From Hirsutella rhossiliensis (lineage: Eukaryota; Ascomycota; Sordariomycetes; Hypocreales; Ophiocordycipitaceae): a stretch of 64,000 nucleotides of DNA. Positions within the stretch are counted from its first letter, which is position 1. Each line of letters opens with the position of its first letter. Positions 1-11,465 of this stretch are shown here, piece by piece. The position numbers and the translations under genes were made by a program. The notes beneath the pieces are model-generated. The model did not search any database, had not been told where the DNA came from, and worked only from the letters and a program-made list of their open reading frames with translations. Location: positions 744,001-808,000 of the forward strand of contig NW_025408677.1 in assembly GCF_020360975.1 (NCBI RefSeq), written 5' to 3'.

Positions 1-1700
1 TTCTTCGCCTATCCGGATTCTATTATATATTTATAATATAACCTAGACGTCTTATTATTAGACTATACCTATAAGACGAATAAGTATAAGATACTACTCC
101 TTAATATAGTTAGCGTCGACTCCTACTAGAGGTCCTTTTATATTACGTTTGCCTTCTTATCTAGTAAATTAGTAGAGGACTTTATAAAAGGCCTTTAGTA
201 AGTTAATTTAACTAACTAGTCCCTATACTATTTACTATTAAGATATAAAAGAAAGGAAGAAAGAAAGAGAATCTACTATATAAGAGTATAACGGTATTTT
301 ATAGCTTCGAGCTAACGGAAGGTTCTAGAAGCTAGGCGGCGCAGCCGCCGTTAAAGTAGCTTGCCCGTTATAGACTACTCCTAGGCCCTATAATATCTTA
401 GAACTCTATACTAGCGTAATCTACTATCCGTTATCTTAACTAATCGATATATAGCGGCGATAAATACCGCTATAATCTAGTTTACTTCTACTAAAGCGTT
501 ACTTTGCCTATAGTATATAAATAAGGCTATTCTTTAACGTTGTCGGCCTTCCTTTACCCTAAAAGGTAATTACGTAACTCCGGATTAAACTAAAAACGAC
601 TCTTAGAACGAGTTCTCTAGGTTTTAGTATTCGATTATAGTATTACCCGACGAAAGTATCTTTAAGGAGCGCCTTACTAGGTTTAAGCTTAAATATAGTA
701 ATAAATATCTTAATACTATCGGATATATTAAGATATACTAGCTCGACCTATATAAGGAGAAGATCGTTAAGGCGTAGGTAGATAAACATTTATATTTTAG
801 GAACGTAGCTACCTTAAGGTAGGTAACTTACGTTCTATAGCACGTAATAGAAACTAATATATAAGATCTAAGGCTAAAGGCATTTATTCGCTAATAAAAT
901 CGTATATTAAAACGTCTACGTTTAACCTCTTTAACGTTTAGTAGGCAATAAAGCACGCTATTACGAACTAGCTAAAAGAGCTTAAGCACGTACGAGTCTC
1001 CTAATAAATAAGGCTTCCGCTAAATATTTCTAGAGTTTTATTCGAGGTAGTACGAGGTTAGGTCTCGCATTATATATTACGTAAGGTATAAGAGTAACGG
1101 CAATTATACTAGAAGCTAAATAAGATGCTCTATAGTTAGACTTTTATATTATCGTATAGACTTCTATACTCTTATACTCTAAAGAAACTAAAAGACGAAA
1201 AGCAAGGCTCTTTCGCTAGAGCATTTCTATCCGTACTAGCATTTAAAGCGAGATAAGGTTCAGCCGCTCCCTATTTTAGAACCTCGACGAGCTATTAATC
1301 GACTTAGTCTACGTCGTATTTAGCTAGCGATAAGCACGAGGCGCGAGCTATCTAGGTTTAAGCTAGTTAAAGGTAGTAAGAGAACCCCTAGAAAGTATAG
1401 TAGATATTACGTACTAGGTTATATTAAGACGTTAAATCACTATCCGTTAAGGGGTAAGGAATCGCCGATATAGGCAGTATAGGTCCTAGGCCTATTTAAA
1501 TAGTTAAGTACGACTATAAGGCTAGTACTAGAACCTATTTCTACTAGCACGACGGAAGTAGCTTTAATAGCGTTAAAGGATCCTTTATACGAGACTCTAA
1601 TAAACGTTACTACGCCTATACTATATAACCGCTGTATTCTACCTATCCTATAAGCATCCGATAGTGCTTACTCTGCCTTAACACCCGACTACTTAACCGG
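1..1700 (+). pseudogene. Mutator-like (MULE) transposase relic, 5' end outside window
   Basis: Cut-and-paste DNA transposase, here destroyed by RIP. Reading through TAA/TAG, the window opens in the MULE domain: DYTYKTNKYK at 61-90 sits where the family has its D-C-T-Y-K-T-N motif, followed by readable SFYITFAFLSSKLVEDF. Near 1150-1200 a segment SYRLLYSYTLKKLKDEK fits the C-terminal zinc-binding region (family G-L-P-C-x-H), with Tyr where RIP has hit Cys codons. One frame change near 1206 leads to HLKRDKVQPLPILEP at 1240-1284. The C-terminal part to about 1700 is low in recognisable motifs, so the end is approximate. No terminal inverted repeat was located. Family call is by motif recognition. 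Confidence 0.6.
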
Positions 1701-1890
1701 TGCTATACGAGAGTCCGCCTCCGAAGAGCGTATAAGTAAAGAGGTGTCTTGCTCGCGCGAAACCTTATAGACGTCGCCGCGGTACGACTTACTAGAGACG
1801 ATATATCGACGATATATAGCCGTAAGAGGTATATAGTACGCGGCGTAGCCCGCCGGTAGCGTTAAGACGAACTAATAATACTATAGCGCT

Positions 1891-1987
1891 AGGCTTTCTA
1901 ACTATACGCTATATACTATACGGACCTATATAGTTTATAGTATATAGTTTATTCTTATATAGTAAAATAAACTATATATTGCCTATA
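1891..1987 (+). repeat. left terminal inverted repeat of hAT-like relic
   Basis: Pairs with 3222-3318 in reverse complement. Shared blocks include CTTTCTAACTATACGCTATA at the outer end and AAACTATATATTGCCTATA at the inner end. About nine mismatches over 97 bases, mostly C/T or G/A, as expected if RIP acted on each copy separately. Confidence 0.75.
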
Positions 1988-2639
1988 CGAGAAATAATAT
2001 TATTTGCTTATAACCTCCGTATCCGTTACGACGCTATCTATCTTTAATAGAGAAATTATCGTCGGCTAAACTACTTAACGAGAGAACTTAATACGAGAGT
2101 CGCGGAATATACGGATTAAACTAAATATAACCTTTAACTTAAGTATCTAACGTTACTTTTACCTATAATCGTATTTTTAATTCTATACGTAATTTACTCT
2201 TAGCTTCCGAATTATATTTCCTAACGGTTTAAGCAACGTTAATTACCCTATACTCCTTTAGCTATATTTATAAGGAATCCTCTATTTTTATCTAGTAAAG
2301 TTTAAGGAGGCGATCTACGTTCTCGCGCTATCTCTACCCGTCTATATAATTTAAATTATTAAATTTTTTTAACTTATTAAAACTTTACTAAACGTTAGTT
2401 ATACGTAAGTCTTATCGCGATAGCTTTTTTTTTAATATATATCGGTAGGCAATTCTTCCTACTAAATAATATTAAGTGCCTACTTACTAAGTATTTTAAC
2501 CTTAGAGGAACTTTATACCGCGTATAGCTATATATAGTTATATAGATAATTCTATATAGTATAGGTTTATTAATAATATATAGGCAATATATAGTTTAAA
2601 TAAATAATACGCGTATAATTAAAAAGCTTACTTTATCTG

Positions 2640-3175
2640 TCTCGAGGAAAGGCTTATATTAAGAAAAACTAGCCTAAGTTATAGTATAAAAGAACCTTCG
2701 ACGTAGTAAGAAAGCTCTAGGAAGAAGAGTATATAGATCTACCGATAATTTCTATTACGCCTTCTAAGGTTTTAGTACTATAATAGGACGAGTACGACTT
2801 ACTTATATAGGAACTCGATATTATAGGCAAGGGACTAAACGTAGACGAGTACGAAGCCTTTATATCGCAGTCGCCTATTTAGATTAACGGTTTACTACTT
2901 TCCTAGTAGCATCGTAATAAATACCGTAAACGTTTCCCTCGGTTATCTAAGATAGCGATAGATATACTCTTAATACCCGCTATATCTATAGACCTAGAGC
3001 GTATATTCTTAGGCGTAAGGCGCACTATCTCTTAGGATCGAATGCTTCTCGGAGCATCGATAGTCGAGAGAGGAGAGTGCCTAAAAAGCTAGATCCGCAG
3101 CGGTATCACGGCAGGGTTATAAATAGAGGAGGTTAAGCAATATAGGTCCGAGTCGGCTAAAGAGTGTAGTAATAA
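2640..3175 (+). pseudogene. hAT transposase C-terminal (dimerisation) domain relic
   Basis: Read through RIP stops, this stretch gives FPRLSKIAIDILLIPAIS followed by LERIFLGVRRTIS at 2994-3032 and then a basic DRMLLGAS segment. These match the conserved C-terminal hAT dimerisation domain of fungal elements (P-L-S-x-A-x-D-I-L-x-I-P, then E-R-x-F-S, then R-x-x-L). The upstream part reads as an acidic linker with DEYDLLI and DVDEY-like motifs. Catalytic residues further upstream are not recognisable. Intact reading is lost at many TAA/TAG codons. Confidence 0.65.
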
Positions 3176-3221
3176 CACCCCCTTAGGCACGGGAAGTATA
3201 ACCTAATAACGTTATTTCTTA

Positions 3222-3318
3222 TATAGGCAATATATAGTTTAGTTTACTATATAAAAATAAATTATATACTATAAACTATATAGGTCTATATAACGTATAG
3301 CGTATAGTTAGAAAGCTT
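3222..3318 (-). repeat. right terminal inverted repeat of hAT-like relic
   Basis: Reverse complement of 1891-1987. Long inverted repeats are unusual for hAT elements, which commonly have ends of roughly 10-30 bp, so the outer boundary and the family of the ends remain uncertain. Confidence 0.75.
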
Positions 3319-5800
3319 GCTCCGGAGGACCGGATTAGGACTATAGACGCTACGCGTAGCGTTATATACTAAAACGAAGTAAAGGCTATGTTTTACTATA
3401 GGGAGCGTAGCGACCGAGGACAATACCTAGTAGTAAACCTAGACTAAAGGGACAGGGAGCGGTATATATACGGACGGTAGTTACCTAGTAAGTATAAACA
3501 CCTAGCTAGCCGCTATATTAAGAGACATTATATACTATATAAGACGTATAGGCGCTAAAACGCTATAGTGCGTAAGCAACGTACTACGAATAAGAGTATT
3601 ATAGTACGAGATAAGTAGTAGACCTCTATTAATCTTAAGTAGAATAAAGCTCTTAATTCTTCTATTTAGAGAGGGAGTATACGTAACCCTTTATAGCTAG
3701 AAGAATAGTAAAGGTAAATATATAACCTAGCTGTCGGGTTATAGCTATAAAGGCGTAGGTAAAAGGTAGGTTAGTTGCCTATATTAGCCTAGGTTAACTA
3801 TAGCTAAATACGCCTTTATAGGAGTAGCTAAAAAGGGAGGCAGTAATACTAAAAGATAGAGCTATTAATAGATATATACCGATATATATTAAAGAGAATT
3901 TAAGAGAGAGGTTTAATATATATACTATGTTAGTATAATAGTATAATAAAGAGTAAGTAAGGTATAGCGGATAAGACAACGAGAGGAATCTAATATAAGC
4001 ACGATCGAGAGAGAGGGCGAATAGAAGCGAGGAATACTAAGCGTACGAATATATAGTTCTACCTCGTAACGCCCTATAGCTAAGATCGTGCTATTCCCTA
4101 AGGGCTTAGGAGCCTATTATATACTATAGTTATATCGACTATTAGTATATACGGCTATACCTACTAGATAGTACTAGATCCCGTCTAATCTTTATTAGTT
4201 AACCTAGTAAGGGGTAGATTAGTAGTTAGGTCGGTAACGACTAGCGAATACCGGCTGCTATATATTATTATTATTTTATTTATTTAGACTCTCTACCTAG
4301 CGAAGCTGCTAGTATATCGGTAGCACGTAGCGCTAGACTCGATCTAGCATAAAGCTCCTATATATTATATATATATCTACCTACTAGGAGTCCGTAGTCT
4401 CTTTTTAGCTTATTTATAGAAGATAGATAAAAGGTAGCTTTAGAAAATATATAAAGCTAATAGCTTTTTTTTTATCGTCGTAGGTATTAGTAATATCTCT
4501 AAGCGTAGATTAGATATATAAACGTATAATAGCAGTGCGTATATAAGACGCCTAGCTACTACCTTCCCCTATAACGCGTTTATAAGGGGAAAACCCTCTA
4601 AGAAGCTAGCAGCCGATCATCCCTATAGGGATAGCAATAACTATAGAATCCCCTACGTAGAGCACCGGAGCGTAGCATAGGTTAGCGTAAGCGTAGCACC
4701 GGGCGAACGAAGGGAGCGCGAGTGTTCTACCGTAGGGAGCGTAGCGACCGAGGACTATATACTATAATATACGTAATAAGAAGGAGTATAAGCGACGGTA
4801 AACGCTAAGTATATAGAAAGATATACGAACCTACTAGTTACTACTATATTATATCCCCTAATATACTATATAATACGTATAGGTATAGAAACTATATAGT
4901 CTATATATAACGGAGGAGTAATAAACGGGAGTAAATAAATATAGCACGACGCGAGGAGTAGATAAGACGAGATAGGTTCGAGTCTAATAGGTGCGAATAG
5001 GAGTAAGTATACTAGATACGAGTAGTAACGAGCAGGACCCTTATCTAGTAGAGGGACGACCGAGTAAGAGAAGAATAAGAGAGCGACTCGCCGACGAAAA
5101 TAGATAGCTTCGGTCGGAAAACTAATAGCGAAAGAGGAAGAGAGAGCAACGACGCGAGTATATTAGTAACGGTAGTGCTCTATCCGTCGCTAAAGGCATG
5201 GCTAGGATAAAGCGACGGAGGGATAAGAAGAAGAGTAGGTTAAGCGACGATAAGAAAAGTAAGAGCGGGCCGAGCGACGGCGAGAAAATAAAGAGGAACG
5301 CGCTAGGCGACTAAGGGAAAGGGAGGATAAGTAAGCACGGCAATAAACTTATCGAGGAGGAGTAGGCCCGATAGTAGAGAGAAGAAGAGCTATACGTCCT
5401 AAGATAGTATATACTACTACGATATAGTAAATATAGGTCTTTTAAATATAATGCTCGGACGTATAATAGATAGATAGTTCTAAATTAACTTACTTATTTA
5501 TCTCTTAGAATTAATTGCCGTCTATTATATTTAGTTAGTAGTAACGTAAGGTATATAGGTCGCGTTAGTAGGAAATTTTTAAGCGGGTAGGGGGTATAAC
5601 CGGGAAGAGGGAAGATTATATTATAGCGTATATTCCGCGAGGTTTAATAAGATATCTATAATATAACCTCTACTAGTATATTAAAGTAGGCAGGCGCTTT
5701 AGATTCGATTTATTTTAAGTTTATAGCTAGGAAAGCTTATATAGCACGTGCTATAAGATACTAACTAATATTATTAGTGCTCGCTAGCCCTTAGTTTCCT
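3319..5800. other. RIP-degraded AT-rich DNA, unclassified
   Basis: No motif of a known family could be read in either strand. A 61-codon reverse-strand open frame at 3794-3979 is mostly Tyr/Leu/Ser and is a by-product of AT-richness. A phrase TAGGGAGCGTAGCGACCGAG occurs at about 3400 and again at about 4735, suggesting a shared repeat family. A less AT-rich patch lies at about 4600-4760 and a purine-rich one at about 5000-5360. Confidence 0.5.
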
Positions 5801-6056
5801 CGCTATATAGCGCGATTGCTACGCTATATAGCGGGTCGCTATATTGCTATATAACGGGTCGCTATATCGCTATATAGCGGGTCGCGGTATCGCTATATAG
5901 TAGGTCGCTATAGCGCTATATAGTAGGTCGCTATATAGCGGGTTACTATATCGCTATATAGCGGGTCGCGGTATCGCTATATAGCGGGTTATAGTATCGC
6001 TATATAGTAGGTCGCTATAGCGCTATATAGTAGGTCGCTATAGCGCGGTCGCTATA
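5801..6056. repeat. palindrome-rich tandem satellite, unit about 23 bp
   Basis: About ten to eleven tandem units built from GGGTCGCTATAT plus CGCTATATAGC. Most are 23 bp and two are shortened to about 15 bp. Each unit contains the self-complementary core CGCTATATAGCG or a RIP-altered version (AGTAGG for AGCGGG). Copies differ mainly by transitions. Confidence 0.85.
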
Positions 6057-7942
6057 AGCCGCCTTACGTAAAGTTAAGCGCTATTAGCGGCGCTCGTTTA
6101 AGCTAATACTATACTTAACGGAGGATATTATTAAATCTAGTCTTTAGAATAAACAACGAATATTAAAGATAGAGAATATATATAGACGCTAAATAATATA
6201 GTCCTTATTTTCCTATAAATTTACTTCGTTTATATATAAGCGAATACTATATAAGTCCTTATTATAGAATACTAAGAGAATAGCTTAATATATTACGCCT
6301 TAATAACTACCGTAGTAGTTTTAGCGCACCTACTAGGTCGCGACCTACTTTATTTTCTTATAACTACGTAGTATATATTAGCTATTCTATTACTTATAAC
6401 CGCGAAGGCGACGTTATAATAACCGATAGTAATAGCGTGCCCGACCGTTCTAAAAACGAGATAAATCGAGGTAGGCTTTACTATAATATATCCTAAGAAA
6501 TAACTTAAAGAGCTAACGAAGTATACTAAAAGTATTTATAGATTAACTAGGACCACCGCGTCTAACCCCTTATTTTAAAAACGGTCCTAGGTCTATTAGG
6601 AAGAAGTAAAAAGTTATAAAAAGGGTAGCTATGCCCTAGGCTCTAGGGATTTTACGTATATTTATTAGGCCTAATACTATCCGCTGGTTTTTATAAACCT
6701 AGTAGCCGACGCTAACTGCCTAGGCATCCTTACTATATATTATAATACTACCCCTAAATAGTTTAGTAACTTCCCTTAACTTAACTACGGCTATCTAAGC
6801 TATAGACACTATTATTGCTAGCGAAATAGAACTAGAACTACTACGAAGGTTTAGTCTTATATAGTTTTTTTAATTTATAGAGTCTATAAAAGATAGGATT
6901 TCCGACGAGAAGTAGTAAGGGTTAATTGCCCGTAAAAGGTATATCGGTAATAGCACTCGCGCCTACTATATCTACGTTAGTACCTAAAATATACCTATAA
7001 AGACTAGTTTCCGTATTACCCGGTAAAAAGGCAAGCGCTTCTAATAATTATTAATCGAGTCCCCTCTTCTTTTAACTATACTCTCTAAGATAGTAGACTT
7101 ATTTACGTATATACTTTCCGTTAAGGAGTAATAATATTTAGAAAGCTTACCTATTATAGGGACCCCGGGAAGGTTAACGAGAAAGCTTTTAAGTTATTAG
7201 CTTCTCGAGCTCGCAATAAAATAATAAGGGAGCTCCGAGATATTTACTAGTTCTTAACCACGAAGGTTAAGGAGGCGATAAGAATAGGAGTGCCTTACGC
7301 GTAATACCTAGGGCTAGAGATAGCGCATTATATTAAATAGTACTTATCCTAGGAATATATATTATAGTAGGGCTACTAATTAAAGAGTTATTAGCCGCTC
7401 TTATATAGTCTATCCCTAGCGGTAGGCTAAGTTACTATTAGAGGGAGCAGACTAACGGTCTAATCCGTACGCGTATAAACTTCGGTAAAAGAGGTAGGTT
7501 AGATATAGGGACTTAAGTTAGGTATCGATATAGTATAGGAATATTACCTTAATCGGGATATACGGGAAATAGCCTTAATTTAGGGCCTCTATAGGTCCTA
7601 GATAGGTATCTATTTATATAAATACCCCCTTAATATCGTATAGATAGATAGAAAATATATATTATCGTTTAGACTTAATTATACCTACCCTTATCCTTCC
7701 GCCCGCGCTCTTAGCTTACTAAGAGTTATAAAACTATAAGACTACTTATATATATATAGCTATATAGAAGGGTTATAAGAGCTTTAAAACCTACTAATTT
7801 ATATATCTATCCTCTATAGCCTTTCGGGCAAGCCCCGCTATAACCTTACTATCTTTAACGCTTAGGGTAGGCTCTAGGGTAAGTAGGCGACCGGCGGGTC
7901 GTTTATCCTTATCGTAGGCATACTATATAGCTAGTATAGCTA
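6057..7942. other. RIP-degraded DNA, unclassified
   Basis: Nothing of a recognisable family was read on either strand. Residual CpA/TpG sites are rare: between 6001 and 7080 only 12 were counted by eye, 8 of them GCA or TGC and none TCA or TGA. Confidence 0.5.
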
Positions 7943-8290
7943 ATAGATAGACCGTCTAACAGCCTATACTTAGACCGTAGACCGACTAACTAGCAATTAT
8001 TATTAGACCGACCGACTAAAGTAGCCGGTCGGTCTAAGTAGTCTAAGTAGTCTAGGTAGCCTTATTTTCTAGGGCTGTTATTAGTTAGACCTATCTTATA
8101 TTAGTCTACTCTAGACTTTAAATATACTACTACTTACCTAATCTAAGATAGGAGATTAAAGGCTTAAGCACTACTCGCCGCTAATTAATAGATCGCGTAT
8201 AGTAGTACTTCGGGATAAGATAATTAGACTATCCGACCGACCGGCTCTCTACCTTAGATAGACCTTAGACCGATAGACCGATAGCTATAA
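7943..8290. repeat. cluster of AGACCG motifs with a perfect hairpin
   Basis: Roughly ten AGACCG/CGGTCT motifs on both strands, in two groups (about 7948-8037 and 8220-8285). Inside is a 10 bp perfect inverted repeat, AGACCGACCG at 8005-8014 and CGGTCGGTCT at 8026-8035, with an 11-base loop. It lies just upstream of the LINE ORF1 relic, so it may be LINE 5' leader or the ends of a small non-autonomous element. Confidence 0.45.
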
Positions 8291-8459
8291 TTAAGCATCC
8301 TTCCTTATATTTTTACTTTCTTAGCACGTAAGTATTAAGAAAGTAGCCTATTCTTATATACTTTCGCTTAATAAGTACTCTTAATAAAACTCTAATTAAG
8401 CCGCGCGTAAGCGCCGGTAGCGGCTATAGCACTAGCCTTAGGTTCGTATATCGACTTTA

Positions 8460-9790
8460 ATGCCTCGAGATAAGGTATACGATCGCCGCTAAATTTAGCG
8501 GCTTATATATTATATCTCCGACCTTACTACCCGATAAAAGCTCGCCGATACGACTCGTTTCCCGCGGCCTAGCAGCTAGCCTAGTTAATCTCTTCTACCG
8601 AAACGCTTAAAGCTACCGTTATAGAAGGAGCATAGCTAAAAGAAGCCCCGAATCTCCTCGACTTAGCTTAGTTTACTAAGCACGCGCTAGTCTTAATCCT
8701 TAAAGCGGCCACGAAGATTACTCGCGATAAAACGGCAGCCTATAACGCTAAGCTAGTAGTCTTATAGGTCTTTAGCGAATTATGTAAATAGGCAGTAAAG
8801 TAGTTTCCGTCTAGCACCGAAAATAGTATCGCTAAGTAAGTCGCTACTAAATTTCTTAAATTCTAAACTTAATCGCTTACTAAACTTAAGGAACTATTAA
8901 AGCCTATATATAGCAGCGTTCTTATATCTAGTAAGCCGAAGTAAGGATAGCTAGCCTTTATAGTCCCCGCCCTACTATAGCGAAAACTATAGACTACTAC
9001 TCGTCTACCTAAACGACCGCCTATAGCCTTACCGAAGAAAGACCTCTATATCTTTATCCGACTTAACGCTAACGCTCTAGCCTAAAACTATAAAAGATAC
9101 GTAATCCGGACCTATATCGCCGCTAGAGTTAGTATTAACCTACGCCGTATTCCGGTAGCCTTCCCGGTAAATATAAGCTAGGCTATCTAGGTATTAGATA
9201 TAGCTATACGTAACTTACTTATATAACGGTAGGCGGAGTAGGCTATAGACCTAGAAGCCGCGGCTATAAAGATAAGCTAGAAATAGTATTTATATATAGT
9301 AGCCGATTATCCTCGTAGGCTTATAGACCTATAAGGTATCGTAATTAACTATAAGGAGGCGGTTAAAGAAGAGATTACCTACTAAACCAGACTAAAGCCT
9401 ATTAGTATATATCTATCGCGATACGACTTAGGTAATATACCTACCTAGACCCTAATTATATCCTTCCTAGAACCTATATAAAGACCCTAGAGACTTTTCG
9501 GCGCTAGCTATCTCGCCCGTTATATTAATAAACCTAGTATTCCTAGCTAATACGATAAATACTAGGATTTCTACGCTCGCTATAGCTATAACCGGACGGC
9601 ACGCTATAGACGTTACGGTATAACTAACTATCGTAGCTAAGAGTATATAGCCCTCGAGTAGTACGTAAACTACCTCGGGCTATATTACGCTAATAACCTT
9701 AAATGCCCTATACGCCCTAAGCGCGTTTATAGTATTATATAGCGCTTAACGAAACAGGAGAAGGGTCTAGTAAGGTAGGCGGGAGCTTAG
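8460..9790 (+). pseudogene. LINE ORF1 (gag-like nucleic-acid-binding protein) relic
   Basis: RNA-binding chaperone of the LINE particle. Read through TAA/TAG it gives a long frame rich in Ala/Lys/Leu (around 8580-9000) and a basic middle part with NLRRIPVAFPVNI at about 9130-9180. Near 9590-9720 there are zinc-knuckle-like arrangements with Tyr at several expected Cys positions, consistent with TGT/TGC to TAT/TAC changes. It precedes the endonuclease with the usual spacing. Start and end cannot be fixed because start codons and stops are altered. Confidence 0.55.
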
Positions 9791-9899
9791 CTCTTCGCGT
9801 AGTAGAAAAGATAGACACTAAACTATAACGTGCCTAAGTAGTCTTATTAGAGCCTTAATTTAAGTTAGTTACGTTCTTCGGAGTTATAGGTAGCTAGAG

Positions 9900-11465
9900 A
9901 GGATAGAAGCTCTGGTAGAAGCGCTACTTTAGAGCAAGCCGCTTCCTTACCCCCTTATATTATTATAGCTACGACGCTATAGTACGCTAGCAATAATAAC
10001 TAGTTTACCCCTATTATCTTATCGAAGAAACGACGTACTAGCCCTATAACGCTACCTTAATATATTACTATTATCTTAATAATCGAAACGATAGGAGGGC
10101 CTTATAAGTCTTCTAAGCTAACGTAGGTAAGATCCCTCTAGCGTATAATACTACGCTTACGCTAGCTAATTCGGAGCGATACGATATTATCCTACTATAG
10201 GAACTATAGATAGGACTTAAAGATAGCTAATACCTTACTAAGATATATCCGGCCTACGATATATTCTTACCCGTTACCGACTAAGACGGCCGCGATACTT
10301 ATCTAAGAGTTATAAAATATATCCGGCGCTCTATAGGCCTCGTCGCTAATTAAAAGAGACCTACGGCGACTTATAATATCCTTTAGCTTACCGTAAACGG
10401 GATAACGGTAGTTAACTTCTATTAGCAGCTAGACTATAACGCGGCTTTAGAAATACTACTTAGCTAGTACGCGACGGATAAATGCCTTATATCTAGCGAT
10501 ATTAACGCTAAGTATCCTAGCTAGCAAGCTAGTTAATAAGAGCACCGCGGTAAAGATATCGCGTTCTAGGCCTTAGATAACCGACTTAGCTTATTAAATA
10601 CTATTAATATCCTAACTAACGCGCGCGGTAGCACGATCGATCTCGCCTTCTCTAATATACCTTTAGCGGACGCGATTATTAAGGATTATTTAGCAACCAG
10701 GTCCGACTACTTTACCCTTAGTATTACGCTGCCTAGTTAAGCCCTAGCACCCCTTCTATTATATAAGATCCGCTTTAACTCCGATAAGGAATTAAAGCGA
10801 TTTATCGAGCTAGTAGAAGCTAGTATAGCTTTTATCCTAACTATAACCTTAACTCCCTCTAAGCTAGATAACTTTACGTTAGCGCTAGTAAACCTTCTTA
10901 GTTATATAGCGAGAGCTACTAGCCGACCTATCTATAAGACGACGTATAAAGCGCGGTAGTAGAACGAAGAGTACGTAAAGGCGGCGGCTAATTATCGTGC
11001 GTAGAAGAGGGTATACCCTCTTAGCTTCGACCGAGAAGTATAGCTAGTTAAGCGGGAGCTTTATAATATATTGCGCCGAGCAAAACGCCTTTATTAGCGT
11101 AACTTAATCGATAGCTTTGCCGACGGCGACTCCGTCTTTCGGGCGGTCCGCTAGCTAAAATCCTTAGGGCTATACTAAGCACCTCCCCTATAAGTAAACG
11201 GCCGAGTATACGAGACGTAGCTAGAGAAAGCTACCGCCTTACGGCGAGTAACCCTAGAGCGGCGTATAGCGAGCGACGATATCCTAGACCTATAGATTCC
11301 TATAAATACGGATAAGATAATTCCCTTTCCTAATTAGGTCTCCTTCGAGGAGGCTCGCGACGCTACTCTACGCACTAGGAATATATCTCTAGGCTCGGAT
11401 AATATTACGGTGCGGATACTTCGCGCTATCTAGTATATAATCGGCAGTCTCGTCTATTAGCTATA
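9900..11465 (+). pseudogene. LINE ORF2 relic, 5' part: endonuclease and RT linker
   Basis: The apurinic-type endonuclease makes the target nick for LINE reverse transcription. Readable motifs in order: RYDIILLQELQIGL (about 10170), a middle strand with NGITVVNFY (about 10395), and SSDINAKYPS near 10490 matching the G-D-F-N-x-H-x-x-W block, followed by GSTIDLAFSN and the R-S-D-H-type end at about 10700. After 10900 comes the basic linker to RT with RVYPLSFDREVQLVKREL. The frame ends abruptly near 11465 where Helitron-type DNA starts. Stops are RIP type. Confidence 0.7.

Larger units (their letters stand above)
1891..3318 (+). mobile_element. hAT-like DNA transposon relic with long terminal inverted repeats
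   Basis: A 1428 bp unit bounded by 97 bp inverted repeats that are about 90% identical, most differences being transitions. Complementarity continues inward at lower identity for another 25 bases or so. The right half carries a recognisable hAT transposase C-terminus on the plus strand; the left half (about 2030-2640) is very AT-rich with nothing recognisable. No convincing 8 bp target duplication was seen next to the repeats, so the true ends may lie slightly further out. At this size it is either internally deleted or mostly eroded. Confidence 0.6.

Noticed and set aside
3794..3979. 61-codon minus-strand open frame
   Set aside because: Tyr/Leu/Ser composition expected from AT-rich RIPed DNA; no motif.
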